Of a stretch of 21,530 nucleotides of DNA, positions 1-7,909 are shown in pieces. The DNA lies in contig JAVBQU010000162.1 in the NCBI GenBank assembly GCA_031548675.1, positions 1-21,530 on the forward strand, given 5' to 3'. This DNA comes from JAVBQU01 sp031548675 (lineage in GTDB: Bacteria > Bacteroidota > Bacteroidia > Bacteroidales > P3). The notes under the pieces are model-generated. The model did not search any database. It was not told where the DNA came from and was given only the letters and a program-made list of their open reading frames with translations. A program made the translations under genes and the position numbers. Position 1 is the stretch's first letter. The number at the start of each line of letters is the position of its first letter.

Positions 1-67
1 TAAAAAATTTTCTTATATCGAACTTTGGCTAATAGTGCTAAAATTTTTCTATCTTGTATCAAAGCGA

Positions 68-102
68 TAGACCTCACAGATTTCTGAAACCTGTGAGGTC
101 TA
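68..102. repeat. Intergenic palindrome, copy 1
   Basis: Two 16-base arms (68-83 and 87-102) are reverse complements with one mismatch and enclose a 3-base loop. The outer 12 bases, tagacctcacag and ctgtgaggtcta, pair perfectly. It lies 13 bases beyond the stop of the minus-strand radC-like gene, so the radC transcript would end in this hairpin. No long T run follows on the minus strand, so it is a repeat first and a possible transcript-end structure second. The same core recurs at 1878-1908 and as a half copy at 16581-16594. Confidence 0.85.
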
Positions 103-115
103 AAGTGTTATATAT

Positions 116-766
116 CTATTTTTTAGGCTTATTGATTTGGATTTCTCCAATTTCCTCTTTACTTAAGCCTGTAAGTTTCATGATTTGCTCAACGGTAAAT
201 CCTTCTTTAAGAGCATTTTTTGCAATTTCAATGTTCCTATTATGTACACTTACTTTTACGGCTAATTCTCTAATTGTTTTTTCTTGGTTGCGAATTCGTT
301 CTGCCAATTCAAACTGCGGAATCCATTTTATGCTGAGTTTTAGTTCAGCCATGAGTTCTTCATTTAAAAAACTGAAATACGATTTTGAAGAGATAATCAA
401 ATGGTCTAATACCTCAATATTTAAGATTCTACCCACTTGTATAAGTCTATCCGTTAAATCTTTGTCTTCATCCGAAGGTTTTAATTTTCCGCTCGGATGA
501 TTATGTACCATTATCACTTTTACAGCCCCTTTCATTACCGCAATGCGAAATACATTCATAGGTTCAACATTCGCGGCGTTTACGCTCCCCAAGCTTACCA
601 ATTCTATGTTTTGGAGCATATTGCTTTGAGCCAGACTTACAATCCAGAAATGCTCTTTTTCCTGATCTATCTTTTCTTCCCGCAGCAGCACTTCTTGCAT
701 AATGCTGTAAATATCTTCAGAATTCAATATTTGTATTTTCTGTTTTTCAGTCAGTTCTATATTCAT
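116..766 (-). CDS. RadC/JAB-domain protein with helical C-terminal tail
   Basis: This 216-residue protein has a RadC-type JAB (JAMM) domain at about residues 15-135. The metal-binding signature is complete: H88-N-H90-P-S-G, then S98 and D101. The N-terminal helix-hairpin-helix of classical RadC (about 225 residues) is missing, as in the short RadC proteins of mobile and accessory regions. After the JAB fold comes a charged helical linker (about 150-175) and a tail (about 178-210) reading IAKNALKEGFTVEQIMKLTG and then LSKEEI. That tail resembles the end of Rpn/PD-(D/E)XK transposon-associated proteins and is not part of standard RadC. The biochemical role of RadC is unsettled; a DNA-repair function is not well supported. 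The gene starts 35 bases after the rfaE1 stop and has no promoter of its own that I can see, so the two are probably co-transcribed. Confidence 0.85.
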   Translation of the reverse strand: MNIELTEKQKIQILNSEDIYSIMQEVLLREEKIDQEKEHFWIVSLAQSNMLQNIELVSLGSVNAANVEPMNVFRIAVMKGAVKVIMVHNHPSGKLKPSDEDKDLTDRLIQVGRILNIEVLDHLIISSKSYFSFLNEELMAELKLSIKWIPQFELAERIRNQEKTIRELAVKVSVHNRNIEIAKNALKEGFTVEQIMKLTGLSKEEIGEIQINKPKK

Positions 767-801
767 ATTGCTTAAATATTAAGGATATATAACTTTTATC
801 T

Positions 802-1815
802 TTAGCAAGATACTAATCTGTACAATTCGTTTTGCAGCTGGGTTTTGTTAATAGGCACAACGCCCACATATTCACAAACCAAACCGCCCGAAAGGTTGGC
901 AATATAAGCCAGTTCCTCTGGTGGAAGTCCTAAAGCCAGACACAGCGAAGCAGTGCTGATAACCGTGTCGCCGGCTCCCGACACATCGGCAATGTTGCGG
1001 ATATGGGCAGGGATGTGATGTTTTTGAATAGCTCCGTTTTTAGCATCCAAAATCATTACTCCATGTTCCGACAAAGTTACCATACCCGTGCGGATAGATT
1101 GCTTTAAACAGAATTGGTTAAGTTCGTGTGCCAGATTATCCCAGTGGGTAAGGTTGGTGTTTGTATCTAAACCCTCTTTTAGTTCTTTGAGATTGGGTTT
1201 AAATAAAGTAACATTTTTATATTCCCAAAAATTGCGTTTTTTCGGGTCTACCGTTGTGGGAATATTATTTGTATTTGCTAAATCGGTAATAGCTCCGATG
1301 GTACGCGGAGTTAAAACACCCTTGTCGTAATCCTGAAAAATAATAACGTCTATCTTTTGCTTGGCAATAAGGTCTTCAACTTTGTTTATCAATAAATCTT
1401 CATCTGCACCGGATAGGGGAGAGGTTATTTCTTCATCAACCCTGAGCAGCTGCACGTTATTACCAATCAAACGAAACTTGGTGGTAGTAATGCGGCTTTC
1501 GGATTGGCAGATGCCGTGTGTTTCTAAATTTTGTTTTTTCAGGATATCAATAAATTCATAACCTTTGGCATCGTTACCGATTACGGAACAAAGAATAGGA
1601 TTTGCACCCAAAGTCTGTACATTGAGGGCAACGTTGGCAGCTCCGCCCAAACGGCTCTCGCGTTTGTTGGCTGCAATAATGGGAACAGGAGCTTCGGGCG
1701 ATATACGGTCTACTTTTCCCCAAACGTATGCATCTATCATTACATCACCCACTATCAAAACATTAAGTTTTGAAAATGAATCGAATAATGAGGTTATTTT
1801 TTCTTGACTCAGCAT
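802..1815 (-). CDS. rfaE1: D-glycero-beta-D-manno-heptose-7-phosphate kinase
   Basis: A 337-residue PfkB-family sugar kinase. It is expected to phosphorylate D-glycero-beta-D-manno-heptose 7-phosphate at C1 in the cytoplasm, an early step toward ADP-heptose for the lipopolysaccharide inner core. The N-terminal PfkB signature is visible at about 56-70 (RLGGAANVALNVQTLG). The C-terminal one is DVSGAGDT at 277-284, with D283 as the expected catalytic base. The substrate-site segment near 36-47 (DRISPEAPVPII) is typical of RfaE/HldE kinases. E. coli HldE carries a C-terminal adenylyltransferase domain; this protein stops after the kinase, so a separate RfaE2/HldC enzyme is expected elsewhere. It lies 154 bases downstream of the aminotransferase gene on the same strand, and radC follows. 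Ribokinase-like kinases of other specificity are less likely given the motif set. Confidence 0.88.
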   Translation of the reverse strand: MLSQEKITSLFDSFSKLNVLIVGDVMIDAYVWGKVDRISPEAPVPIIAANKRESRLGGAANVALNVQTLGANPILCSVIGNDAKGYEFIDILKKQNLETHGICQSESRITTTKFRLIGNNVQLLRVDEEITSPLSGADEDLLINKVEDLIAKQKIDVIIFQDYDKGVLTPRTIGAITDLANTNNIPTTVDPKKRNFWEYKNVTLFKPNLKELKEGLDTNTNLTHWDNLAHELNQFCLKQSIRTGMVTLSEHGVMILDAKNGAIQKHHIPAHIRNIADVSGAGDTVISTASLCLALGLPPEELAYIANLSGGLVCEYVGVVPINKTQLQNELYRLVSC

Positions 1816-1877
1816 TAACTATAAACAAATTTGATTTATAATCCAATCTATATGATTGATTTTTATTGCAATGTGAA

Positions 1878-1908
1878 GACCTCACAGGTTTTTAAAACCT
1901 GTGAGGTC
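1878..1908. repeat. Intergenic palindrome, copy 2 (perfect)
   Basis: A perfect 31-base palindrome: gacctcacaggtttt (1878-1892), one central base, then its exact reverse complement (1894-1908). It shares its core with the element at 68-102, which has one arm mismatch. It sits in the 154-base gap between the aminotransferase gene and rfaE1, both on the minus strand. It could form a strong hairpin in RNA or single-stranded DNA. The absence of a following T run argues against a simple intrinsic terminator. Confidence 0.88.
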
Positions 1909-1929
1909 TAATATCTAAAATTAATTGTA

Positions 1930-1962
1930 AATGATGAAATTCATAGTGCGTACTTCATCATT
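1930..1962. repeat. Inverted repeat just after the aminotransferase gene
   Basis: aatgatgaa (1930-1938) and ttcatcatt (1954-1962) are exact reverse complements separated by 15 bases. The octamer attcatag also occurs twice as a direct repeat (1939-1946 and 1960-1967). It begins 7 bases beyond the aminotransferase stop on the minus strand, so it could be a 3'-end stem-loop. It is AT-rich with no clear U tract, so function is uncertain. Confidence 0.5.
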
Positions 1963-1969
1963 CATAGTT

Positions 1970-3172
1970 CTATTTTAACGCTTCTAAAGCTGTTTTCATG
2001 CGGGCAATGGCTTTTAAAAGCAATTCTTTACTTGTGGCAATAGATAAACGCAAACTTTTATCTTCGCCGAAAGCAGAACCCGGAACCAATGCCACTTCTG
2101 CAGTATCTAACAAATACATGCATAGGTCGTCGGAATTTTTAATGGTCATATTTCCGGTCGATTTTCCGTAGAAATAACTTACATCGGGGAAAAGATACAA
2201 TGCACCTTCGGGTTTATTTACCTTTATGCCTTTAATTTGGTTTAAAGCTTCGGTAGCTATGGCACATCTTTCTTTAAAAGCGGTACGCATAATTCTTACA
2301 TATTCCGATTTTTCGGGTTCCATTTCCATAGCACGGATAGCTGCACGCTGCGCTATAGAAGAAGGAGCAGAAGTCATGTGTCCTTGATATTTATCGCAGG
2401 CTTTGGCAATAGCTTTGTTTGCAGCCATGTAGCCGATACGCCATCCGGTCATGGCAAAACCTTTCGATACGCCGTTTATAAGGATTACCTGTTCTTTAAT
2501 TTCTTCGAATTGAGCAATGGTTTCGTGTTTTCCGCCAAAGTTTACCAATTCGTACACTTCGTCGGTCATTACAAAAACATGTGGATATTTAGCAATTACT
2601 TTGGCAAATCCTTGCAATTCTTCTTTGGTATAAATAATACCTGAAGGATTGGAAGGACTGTTGAACATAACCATTTTGGTTTTAGGCGTAATGGCAGCTT
2701 CTAATTGCTGGGGAGTTATTTTATAGCCGTTTTCAAAAGAGGCTGTAATATAAACCGGAATGCCTTCTGCTAATTTTACGATTTCGCGGTACGATACCCA
2801 AAATGGGGTAGGAATTATAACTTCATCACCCGGATTGATAATACACATTACCGCATTGGCTATTGAATGCTTGGCTCCGTTTGATATTACAACTTGGCTG
2901 GGTTCATAAGTCAAATTGTTATCTCTTTTCAATTTGTGGCAGATAGCTTGTTGTAATTCCAAGTAACCCGAAGCAGGGGTATAATGCGAATAATTTTCAT
3001 CAATAGATTTTTTAGCAAAAGCTTTTACTTCTTCAGGGGTATCGAAATCGGGTTCGCCGATGGCAAGATTGATAACATCTTTGCCTTGTGCACGTAATTC
3101 TTTCGATTTTTGAGAAATAGCCAATGTTTCGGAAACGGCTGCTTCGACAATGCGTTTAGATAAAAAAGTCAT
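1970..3172 (-). CDS. aspC: Pyridoxal-phosphate aminotransferase, aspartate type
   Basis: A 400-residue fold-type I PLP enzyme of the class I/II aminotransferases, most like the bacterial Ib-subgroup aspartate aminotransferases. It should interconvert aspartate and 2-oxoglutarate with oxaloacetate and glutamate in the cytoplasm. Visible landmarks are INLAIGEPDFDTP (34-46) at the N-terminal substrate lid, YTPASGYLEL (64-73), NSPSNPSG (171-178) with its conserved Asn-Pro, TDEVYE (203-208) with the PLP-contacting Asp and Tyr, and SKGFAMTGWRIGY (236-248), where K237 is the Schiff-base lysine. Length and motifs are complete. The start is the only ATG preceding the conserved N-terminal helix. Substrate specificity among aspartate, prephenate and related amino acids cannot be fixed from motifs, so the symbol is provisional. 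Confidence 0.87.
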   Translation of the reverse strand: MTFLSKRIVEAAVSETLAISQKSKELRAQGKDVINLAIGEPDFDTPEEVKAFAKKSIDENYSHYTPASGYLELQQAICHKLKRDNNLTYEPSQVVISNGAKHSIANAVMCIINPGDEVIIPTPFWVSYREIVKLAEGIPVYITASFENGYKITPQQLEAAITPKTKMVMFNSPSNPSGIIYTKEELQGFAKVIAKYPHVFVMTDEVYELVNFGGKHETIAQFEEIKEQVILINGVSKGFAMTGWRIGYMAANKAIAKACDKYQGHMTSAPSSIAQRAAIRAMEMEPEKSEYVRIMRTAFKERCAIATEALNQIKGIKVNKPEGALYLFPDVSYFYGKSTGNMTIKNSDDLCMYLLDTAEVALVPGSAFGEDKSLRLSIATSKELLLKAIARMKTALEALK

Positions 3173-3326
3173 GATTGTGTAGGTATTAAATTATTAATAT
3201 GTAAGTTATTATCAAAATCGTTTGATGTTTTGAAGACTTATTTAACATAAATCAATCCTGTTTGTTGCACAAAAATCTTCGAATGTGAGGAATGAAACCT
3301 GAAATCTTGAAACTTTAAAAACTTAA

Positions 3327-4235
3327 TTACATCCACTTTTTCTTTTTGAAATAGAAAATAAAAAATCCCGACAAAATAAACATAAACAAAACAATAATAA
3401 TGGCTGCCAACCGATGATGACCCAAAGGCAGCGCTACATTCATACCATAAAATCCCGTTATTACGGTAAGCGGAAGCATGATAGCCGAAATCAAGGTCAG
3501 GATTTTCATGATTTCGTTGGTTTTGTTGGTCAGCATCGAATCGAAGGTTTTAGATAAACCTTCAATCAATTCGCCGTAATCTTCAACCATATCCCACATT
3601 TTTTGGTATGAATCCAAAATATTCCCCCAATAATCTTCCATGTCTACAGCATAACCCTTAAAATCTCCTTGTTCGAATTTATGAAACAGACGAAGTTGAG
3701 GTTTGAAAATCGTATTCATCAGAATGATATTTTTCCGTGTTACAGAAATCAAGCTGATGGTTTTTTCTGCTTTGAGGCTGAAAAGTTCGCGGTTGATAGT
3801 TTCAACAGCCGTACCTAGTTTCATCAGCAAAAGATAGGTGCTTTTCATCAAACGATTAAGAATATCATACAATAAGACATCGCTTGAATTAGGCACTATT
3901 TCGAGGGATTCTACGCCTTTATCCTGCACGGTCTGAAACAAATCTGTTACAACCCAGCTCGATTTTTCAATGGTAATGATATAATTCTGTCCCCAAAAAA
4001 TTTTAACTTCTTTGGTTCTGATAAATGTATTCGATTTGTCGAATTGCGGAAAATGCAGGATAATGAAATAATAATCATCATATTCATCGATTTTGGGTCG
4101 TTGATTTATACTCCGGCAGTCTTCCAAATCCAAAGGGTGAAACTGAAAATTATCTTCCAGAAAAGTGAAGTCATTTTCACTTGGATTCGTAATGTGGTAC
4201 CAATTAATTGCACCTAAGTTTAAAGTATCGAGCAT
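3327..4235 (-). CDS. corA: CorA family Mg2+/divalent cation transporter
   Basis: A 302-residue CorA-family channel. The N-terminal cytoplasmic domain (about 1-240) is rich in acidic and aromatic residues and contains the long helical segment (about 140-240) that forms the pore funnel. Two membrane helices close the protein at about 244-262 and 277-296. The diagnostic selectivity motif Y263-G264-M265-N266 follows the first helix, and the C-terminus ends in a short basic tail (KKKKWM). The family forms homopentamers in the inner membrane that import Mg2+, sometimes Co2+ or Ni2+. The gene stands alone: 154 bases to the aminotransferase start and 179 bases upstream to the fucosidase stop. A promoter element is visible at 4310-4317. 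Confidence 0.92.
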   Translation of the reverse strand: MLDTLNLGAINWYHITNPSENDFTFLEDNFQFHPLDLEDCRSINQRPKIDEYDDYYFIILHFPQFDKSNTFIRTKEVKIFWGQNYIITIEKSSWVVTDLFQTVQDKGVESLEIVPNSSDVLLYDILNRLMKSTYLLLMKLGTAVETINRELFSLKAEKTISLISVTRKNIILMNTIFKPQLRLFHKFEQGDFKGYAVDMEDYWGNILDSYQKMWDMVEDYGELIEGLSKTFDSMLTNKTNEIMKILTLISAIMLPLTVITGFYGMNVALPLGHHRLAAIIIVLFMFILSGFFIFYFKKKKWM

Positions 4236-4309
4236 AAACTCTCCCCCTCGTTATTTCGTTGAAAATCTATTAACTAAATTCTACATTCCTGCATAATTTT
4301 TCAGTTACG

Positions 4310-4343
4310 CAAAGGTACAATTTTTTGAGATAAAATTTCGAAA
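4310..4343 (-). promoter_or_regulatory. Probable corA promoter
   Basis: On the minus strand TACCTTTG (plus 4310-4317) matches the Bacteroidota -7 consensus TAnnTTTG and is followed by C. The -33 region is weaker: TTTCG (plus 4339-4343) in place of TTTG, about 21 bases upstream. It predicts a 5' leader of roughly 65-70 bases for corA. Confidence 0.55.
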
Positions 4344-4414
4344 TCTTTTCTTATTTCAATGGTTTCTATTTTGATTTTATTAAGTATCTGATTTTTAATA
4401 ATATAAAGTAAAAT

Positions 4415-5827
4415 CTATTTCAATTGAAATACCCACGCATCTTTACATGGAGGATTTGCTTGCAGCGATTTGGGAACTGAGATTTGATAACCTGAAGCTG
4501 TTTTTTTCAAGCTTACTGCTGTTTTGCTTCCTAATAGTTTTATTTTTCCTTGCTTAAGATTATCTAAGCCCGAAAAATCAATAGTTTCGGGCATTTTAGT
4601 TTCGTTTTCATCAGCTAAATAAATACCATAGATAGAGCCGTCTTTCAATTGCGTAAAACATACTTTGCCCGATTTATAAGGGCTGATAGCTGAAGATTTG
4701 TAGATGCAGATGCTATTGATATCCATCCATTTGCCAATTTCTTCCATACGTTTACATGCTTCTGCAGGTAGATTGCCATCCGGTCCCGGACCTACGTTGA
4801 GTAATAAATTTCCTCCTTTTGAAACAATATCAACCAATAGATGAATGAGTTTGTTGGTTGATTTATATTTATCTTTCGGGGTAAAGGACCACGAATCGCC
4901 CATAGTTAAACAGGTTTCCCAAGGATAACTTAATGGTTTTTCGGGTATTTGTTGTTCGGGTGTACGATAATTTTCGTATTTCCCATGTACAGAACGGTCT
5001 ACAATTAATAAATTAGGCTGGTGCTGGCGAGCCATCGATGCAATTTTGGGCATATTTACATCCTGAATCCAGCCTTTGCAACCAATCCAAGGACGTGTTT
5101 CTTCGTTCAAACTCCATTCGGGACGAACCCAGCCGCCATCTAGCCAAAGAATATCAATTTTTCCGTAATTACTCATCAATTCTTCAATTTGGTTATAAGT
5201 AAAATCGGAAAATTTCTGCCAGCGGTCGGGATGTTTTTTAGGGTCATAATTTACGTTGCGGTCTGCAACGCCCCATTCAGGAGCCCAATAATCGTTAGAA
5301 TTCCAGTCGGGTTTCGAAAAATAAGTTCCAGCCCAAAAACCTTTAGCTCTGAAAGCATTTAGTATTTCTTTGGTAACATCGGCACGAGGGTCTTTAGAGA
5401 ATGGACAAGATTTGTCGGCAATGCTGTAATGGGTTTGCTTGGTGCCGAACATGCAGAAACCATCATGATGTTTGGTTGTAAAAATTACATAGCGCATACC
5501 GGCTTTGTAAGCCAAATCTGCCCATTTAGCCGGGTCGAATTGGGTCGGATTAAAAGTTGTGTTTAAGGCTTTATATTTGGCAACATATTCATTGTAGTTT
5601 GCCCCGTTGCGACCGCACCAGTCCTCATCTTCAGAACAAATTGACCATGATTCGACAACTCCCCATTGACTATAAGCTCCCCAATGCATCATAAATCCGA
5701 ATTTTAAATCCTGCCATTGTTCTATTTTTTTTAAAATTGCCGGATTGCTTTCAAAAATACTATCGTGCTGAGCAAAAACGCCCAAACTTAAAGTCCATAA
5801 ACTGGCTAAAAAAATAAATTTTTTCAT
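4415..5827 (-). CDS. Secreted alpha-L-fucosidase, GH29
   Basis: A 470-residue glycoside hydrolase family 29 enzyme that should release terminal alpha-L-fucose from glycans by a retaining mechanism. A signal peptide (1-19, cleaved before Q20) sends it to the periplasm or surface. The (beta/alpha)8 catalytic domain shows fucose-pocket residues in FGFMMHWGAYSQWG (43-56, with H48) and TTKHHDGF (117-124, with H120 and H121). The nucleophile region is LWLDGGW (227-233), where D230 is the expected catalytic Asp. YRTPEQ, a frequent GH29 motif, lies further on. About 100 C-terminal residues fit the usual small beta domain. The acid/base residue varies between subfamilies and I do not assign it. The gene follows a DUF6427-like gene by 17 bases on the same strand, so it is probably the last gene of that operon. 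Confidence 0.9.
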   Translation of the reverse strand: MKKFIFLASLWTLSLGVFAQHDSIFESNPAILKKIEQWQDLKFGFMMHWGAYSQWGVVESWSICSEDEDWCGRNGANYNEYVAKYKALNTTFNPTQFDPAKWADLAYKAGMRYVIFTTKHHDGFCMFGTKQTHYSIADKSCPFSKDPRADVTKEILNAFRAKGFWAGTYFSKPDWNSNDYWAPEWGVADRNVNYDPKKHPDRWQKFSDFTYNQIEELMSNYGKIDILWLDGGWVRPEWSLNEETRPWIGCKGWIQDVNMPKIASMARQHQPNLLIVDRSVHGKYENYRTPEQQIPEKPLSYPWETCLTMGDSWSFTPKDKYKSTNKLIHLLVDIVSKGGNLLLNVGPGPDGNLPAEACKRMEEIGKWMDINSICIYKSSAISPYKSGKVCFTQLKDGSIYGIYLADENETKMPETIDFSGLDNLKQGKIKLLGSKTAVSLKKTASGYQISVPKSLQANPPCKDAWVFQLK

Positions 5828-5844
5828 CTGTGATATGTTTTTGA

Positions 5845-6819
5845 TTATTTAATTACAAATATTTTTACAAAGACTAATATGATAAAAATCCATAGAATGG
5901 ATTCTGCCCATGCCTTTCTTTTATTTTCTAGTAAAAACAGGCTGAAAATACCTGTAAAGGGTATGCTTGTGAAGAAAACTCCTGATATTTTATTTTCAAA
6001 TAGAAGAGCAACGCAAAAAAATAGATATATGAGAAACAGATTCGTTTTTCTGCGAAATATGATTGATTTTTCCTGCCGTTTTTGATTTGCAAAAATGAAA
6101 CCAATGGCAAACAAAATGCAGAAAACTGCAACAGGAATTATACTGGTTAGTTGTATAGACGAAAAATGAGGTAGCGAAAAGCCTCCCAGATATTGTTTGA
6201 TGTTTATGAATTGAAATAAAGAATTATTCCAAAAATAAAAAGTAAATAAATATAAGTAAGGAATAAATGCACCTAAAGTAAGAACCAGCCATTTTCTAAT
6301 TTTGTAAAAGGAAAAATTGATAAGGGAGAAATAAGCAAATATTAGAAAAATAATTGAAGGAAAGTAAATCAAAGAAGCTAATCCTATAAAAAGTCCTATC
6401 CAAAAAACATTTTCATAATGTGCATCATTATTGTAAATGCCTAATAATTGTGCGAAAGCAAGAATTATGAAAAGGTAACAATATAAAAAGGTAAAGCCAT
6501 CGGAATAATGCATCAGCAAGAAATGAAACAGTACAAATATGAAAGCGGGAATCCAAGATTTACTATTGAGTATATTTTGTCGGATAAGAGCAAGATTAAT
6601 AGTAATTCCTTCTATCAGTACTAAACACAAGGATATAATGCTAATTAAAATCGGGCTGTTTGCTAATAATCTATAAGTATATTCATATAAAGGTGCAAAA
6701 CCTGAAGGCAGCGGCAAACTTATCGGATGTATGAAAAAATAACTCCAGCATACTATTCCGGTAAGGAAAAGAAAAATAAAAGATAACTCAAAATTTCGCT
6801 TAAAGAAATTAAGCAGCAT
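5845..6819 (-). CDS. Polytopic membrane protein, DUF6427-like
   Basis: A 324-residue integral membrane protein with about ten hydrophobic segments and short polar loops. It starts MLLNFFKRN and has no cleavable signal. Its overall pattern resembles the Bacteroidota family DUF6427, of unknown function; this is a recognition by resemblance, not a motif match. I see no catalytic motif, transporter signature or glycosyltransferase DxD. It lies between the DUF6089-like gene (44 bases upstream) and the GH29 fucosidase gene (17 bases downstream), all on the minus strand, so the three are probably one transcript from the promoter near 7755-7787. Function unknown. Confidence 0.72.
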   Translation of the reverse strand: MLLNFFKRNFELSFIFLFLTGIVCWSYFFIHPISLPLPSGFAPLYEYTYRLLANSPILISIISLCLVLIEGITINLALIRQNILNSKSWIPAFIFVLFHFLLMHYSDGFTFLYCYLFIILAFAQLLGIYNNDAHYENVFWIGLFIGLASLIYFPSIIFLIFAYFSLINFSFYKIRKWLVLTLGAFIPYLYLFTFYFWNNSLFQFINIKQYLGGFSLPHFSSIQLTSIIPVAVFCILFAIGFIFANQKRQEKSIIFRRKTNLFLIYLFFCVALLFENKISGVFFTSIPFTGIFSLFLLENKRKAWAESILWIFIILVFVKIFVIK

Positions 6820-6863
6820 GATAATTTAAAGATGTAAGAGTAAATAAACTGGAAATGTATTAA

Positions 6864-7688
6864 TTAATCATAGTTCCGTACGCCGTGGCAAGCTTTAGTT
6901 GGATTTAAATTGAATGTTAAAGTTGCTCCAAAATAAGCATAAGCATCTTTTGTAGATTTGTCGCCTCTCTGCATGCCGGTAGCTTTGCTTTGTGTAGGGT
7001 CTGCCATAAAGGCAGCTTTGGGCCAATCTGCTTTTAAAATATCATTGTTGAAATATACACCGCTTACATCATCCAAATAATCAGTAAATGTAATACGATA
7101 AGCCCACTCTAAACTTAAACACATCATATTGCCTAGAGCAAATTTAAAGCCGAAGCCTACAGGCAATACTAATTGAACCAATGAATAATTATCTATTCCT
7201 CCTTCGCCTTTAGGATATCCTTGTCCTTCGGTGTTCAATTCATGTAAATCAACCCAATCTGTATATCCGGTAGAAGGCATGGTATATTGGCTTTGGGGAT
7301 TAAAATGTAATAATCCGGCACCAAAAGACATGTAAGGAGTAAACCAGTATTTTTTGTATCCTAATCCGAATTTGAAGAAGTTTAGTTCCGCCTGAGCAGC
7401 TAATTCCCACATGCGGGAACGAAAATTCAAGCCTCTATCATACGGATCTCCATGATCTAAATCATCGTCGGAAATCATGCCGTACAGCAAATTGCTTTTT
7501 ATAGCCCAGCGGGCATTAAGCCGGTAACGATATACAATTCCTCCTGAAAGATGGGTTTTTCCGGTTAATAAATTGGGATTTAAGTCACCCATGTAATACA
7601 TGCCTCCTCCCGTTATTCCAAGCTCTGATTGAGAATATCCGAAAGTGGCAAAGGAGAATACAATTAGGAATAAAAAAAATCTTTTCAT
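6864..7688 (-). CDS. DUF6089-like outer-membrane beta-barrel protein
   Basis: A 274-residue exported protein with a signal peptide (about 1-19, ending FGYS before Q20). The mature part alternates hydrophobic and polar residues and is rich in Gly and Tyr, as in small outer-membrane beta-barrels. The early segment (GITGGGMYYMGDLNPN, 24-39) and the following strands, including RARW-type turns and FTPYMSFGAGLLHFNPQ, resemble the Bacteroidota DUF6089 family. That family is often found near undecaprenyl-diphosphate synthase and BamA genes; neither is in this window. A structural or envelope-biogenesis role is plausible but unproven. It is the first gene of a probable three-gene operon with the DUF6427-like protein and GH29, and is divergent from the beta-barrel gene at 7910. 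Confidence 0.75.
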   Translation of the reverse strand: MKRFFLFLIVFSFATFGYSQSELGITGGGMYYMGDLNPNLLTGKTHLSGGIVYRYRLNARWAIKSNLLYGMISDDDLDHGDPYDRGLNFRSRMWELAAQAELNFFKFGLGYKKYWFTPYMSFGAGLLHFNPQSQYTMPSTGYTDWVDLHELNTEGQGYPKGEGGIDNYSLVQLVLPVGFGFKFALGNMMCLSLEWAYRITFTDYLDDVSGVYFNNDILKADWPKAAFMADPTQSKATGMQRGDKSTKDAYAYFGATLTFNLNPTKACHGVRNYD

Positions 7689-7754
7689 GTAATCTGGATT
7701 ATTTTGAAAATTACAGCAAAGGGCTATAAATTACCTTTTTCTAAAATTAATAAG

Positions 7755-7787
7755 CAAAGGTAACCGATTTTTTTATCTTCTACAAAA
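7755..7787 (-). promoter_or_regulatory. Promoter of the DUF6089-DUF6427-GH29 operon
   Basis: Read on the minus strand, TTTTG (plus 7783-7787), a 20-base spacer and TACCTTTG (plus 7755-7762) fit the Bacteroidota consensus TTTG-N19/20-TAnnTTTG. Transcription should start near 7748, giving a leader of about 60 bases. It is divergent from the plus-strand promoter at 7852-7884. Confidence 0.72.
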
Positions 7788-7851
7788 TTTTGAATCGCTA
7801 ATTTTTTGGATATCACTTAAAATCAATATAAGCTCTGTTCTGATTTGTAAA

Positions 7852-7884
7852 TTTTGGATTTTTAATTTAATACACTTATCTTTG
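7852..7884 (+). promoter_or_regulatory. Promoter of the outer-membrane protein gene
   Basis: TTTTG (7852-7856), a 20-base spacer and TATCTTTG (7877-7884) match the Bacteroidota promoter consensus well. The predicted start near 7891 leaves a leader of about 20 bases before the ATG at 7910. Confidence 0.75.
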
Positions 7885-7909
7885 CAAAAAATTAGCTATT
7901 AATTAAAAA

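Noticed and set aside
54..500. Plus-strand open frame opposite radC
   Set aside because: It is antisense to a gene with an intact metal motif, and its translation shows no recognisable domain or family motif.
3270..3298. Promoter for the aminotransferase gene
   Set aside because: The minus-strand box GATTTTTG misses the first consensus base and the -33 region reads TTTC; not strong enough to list.
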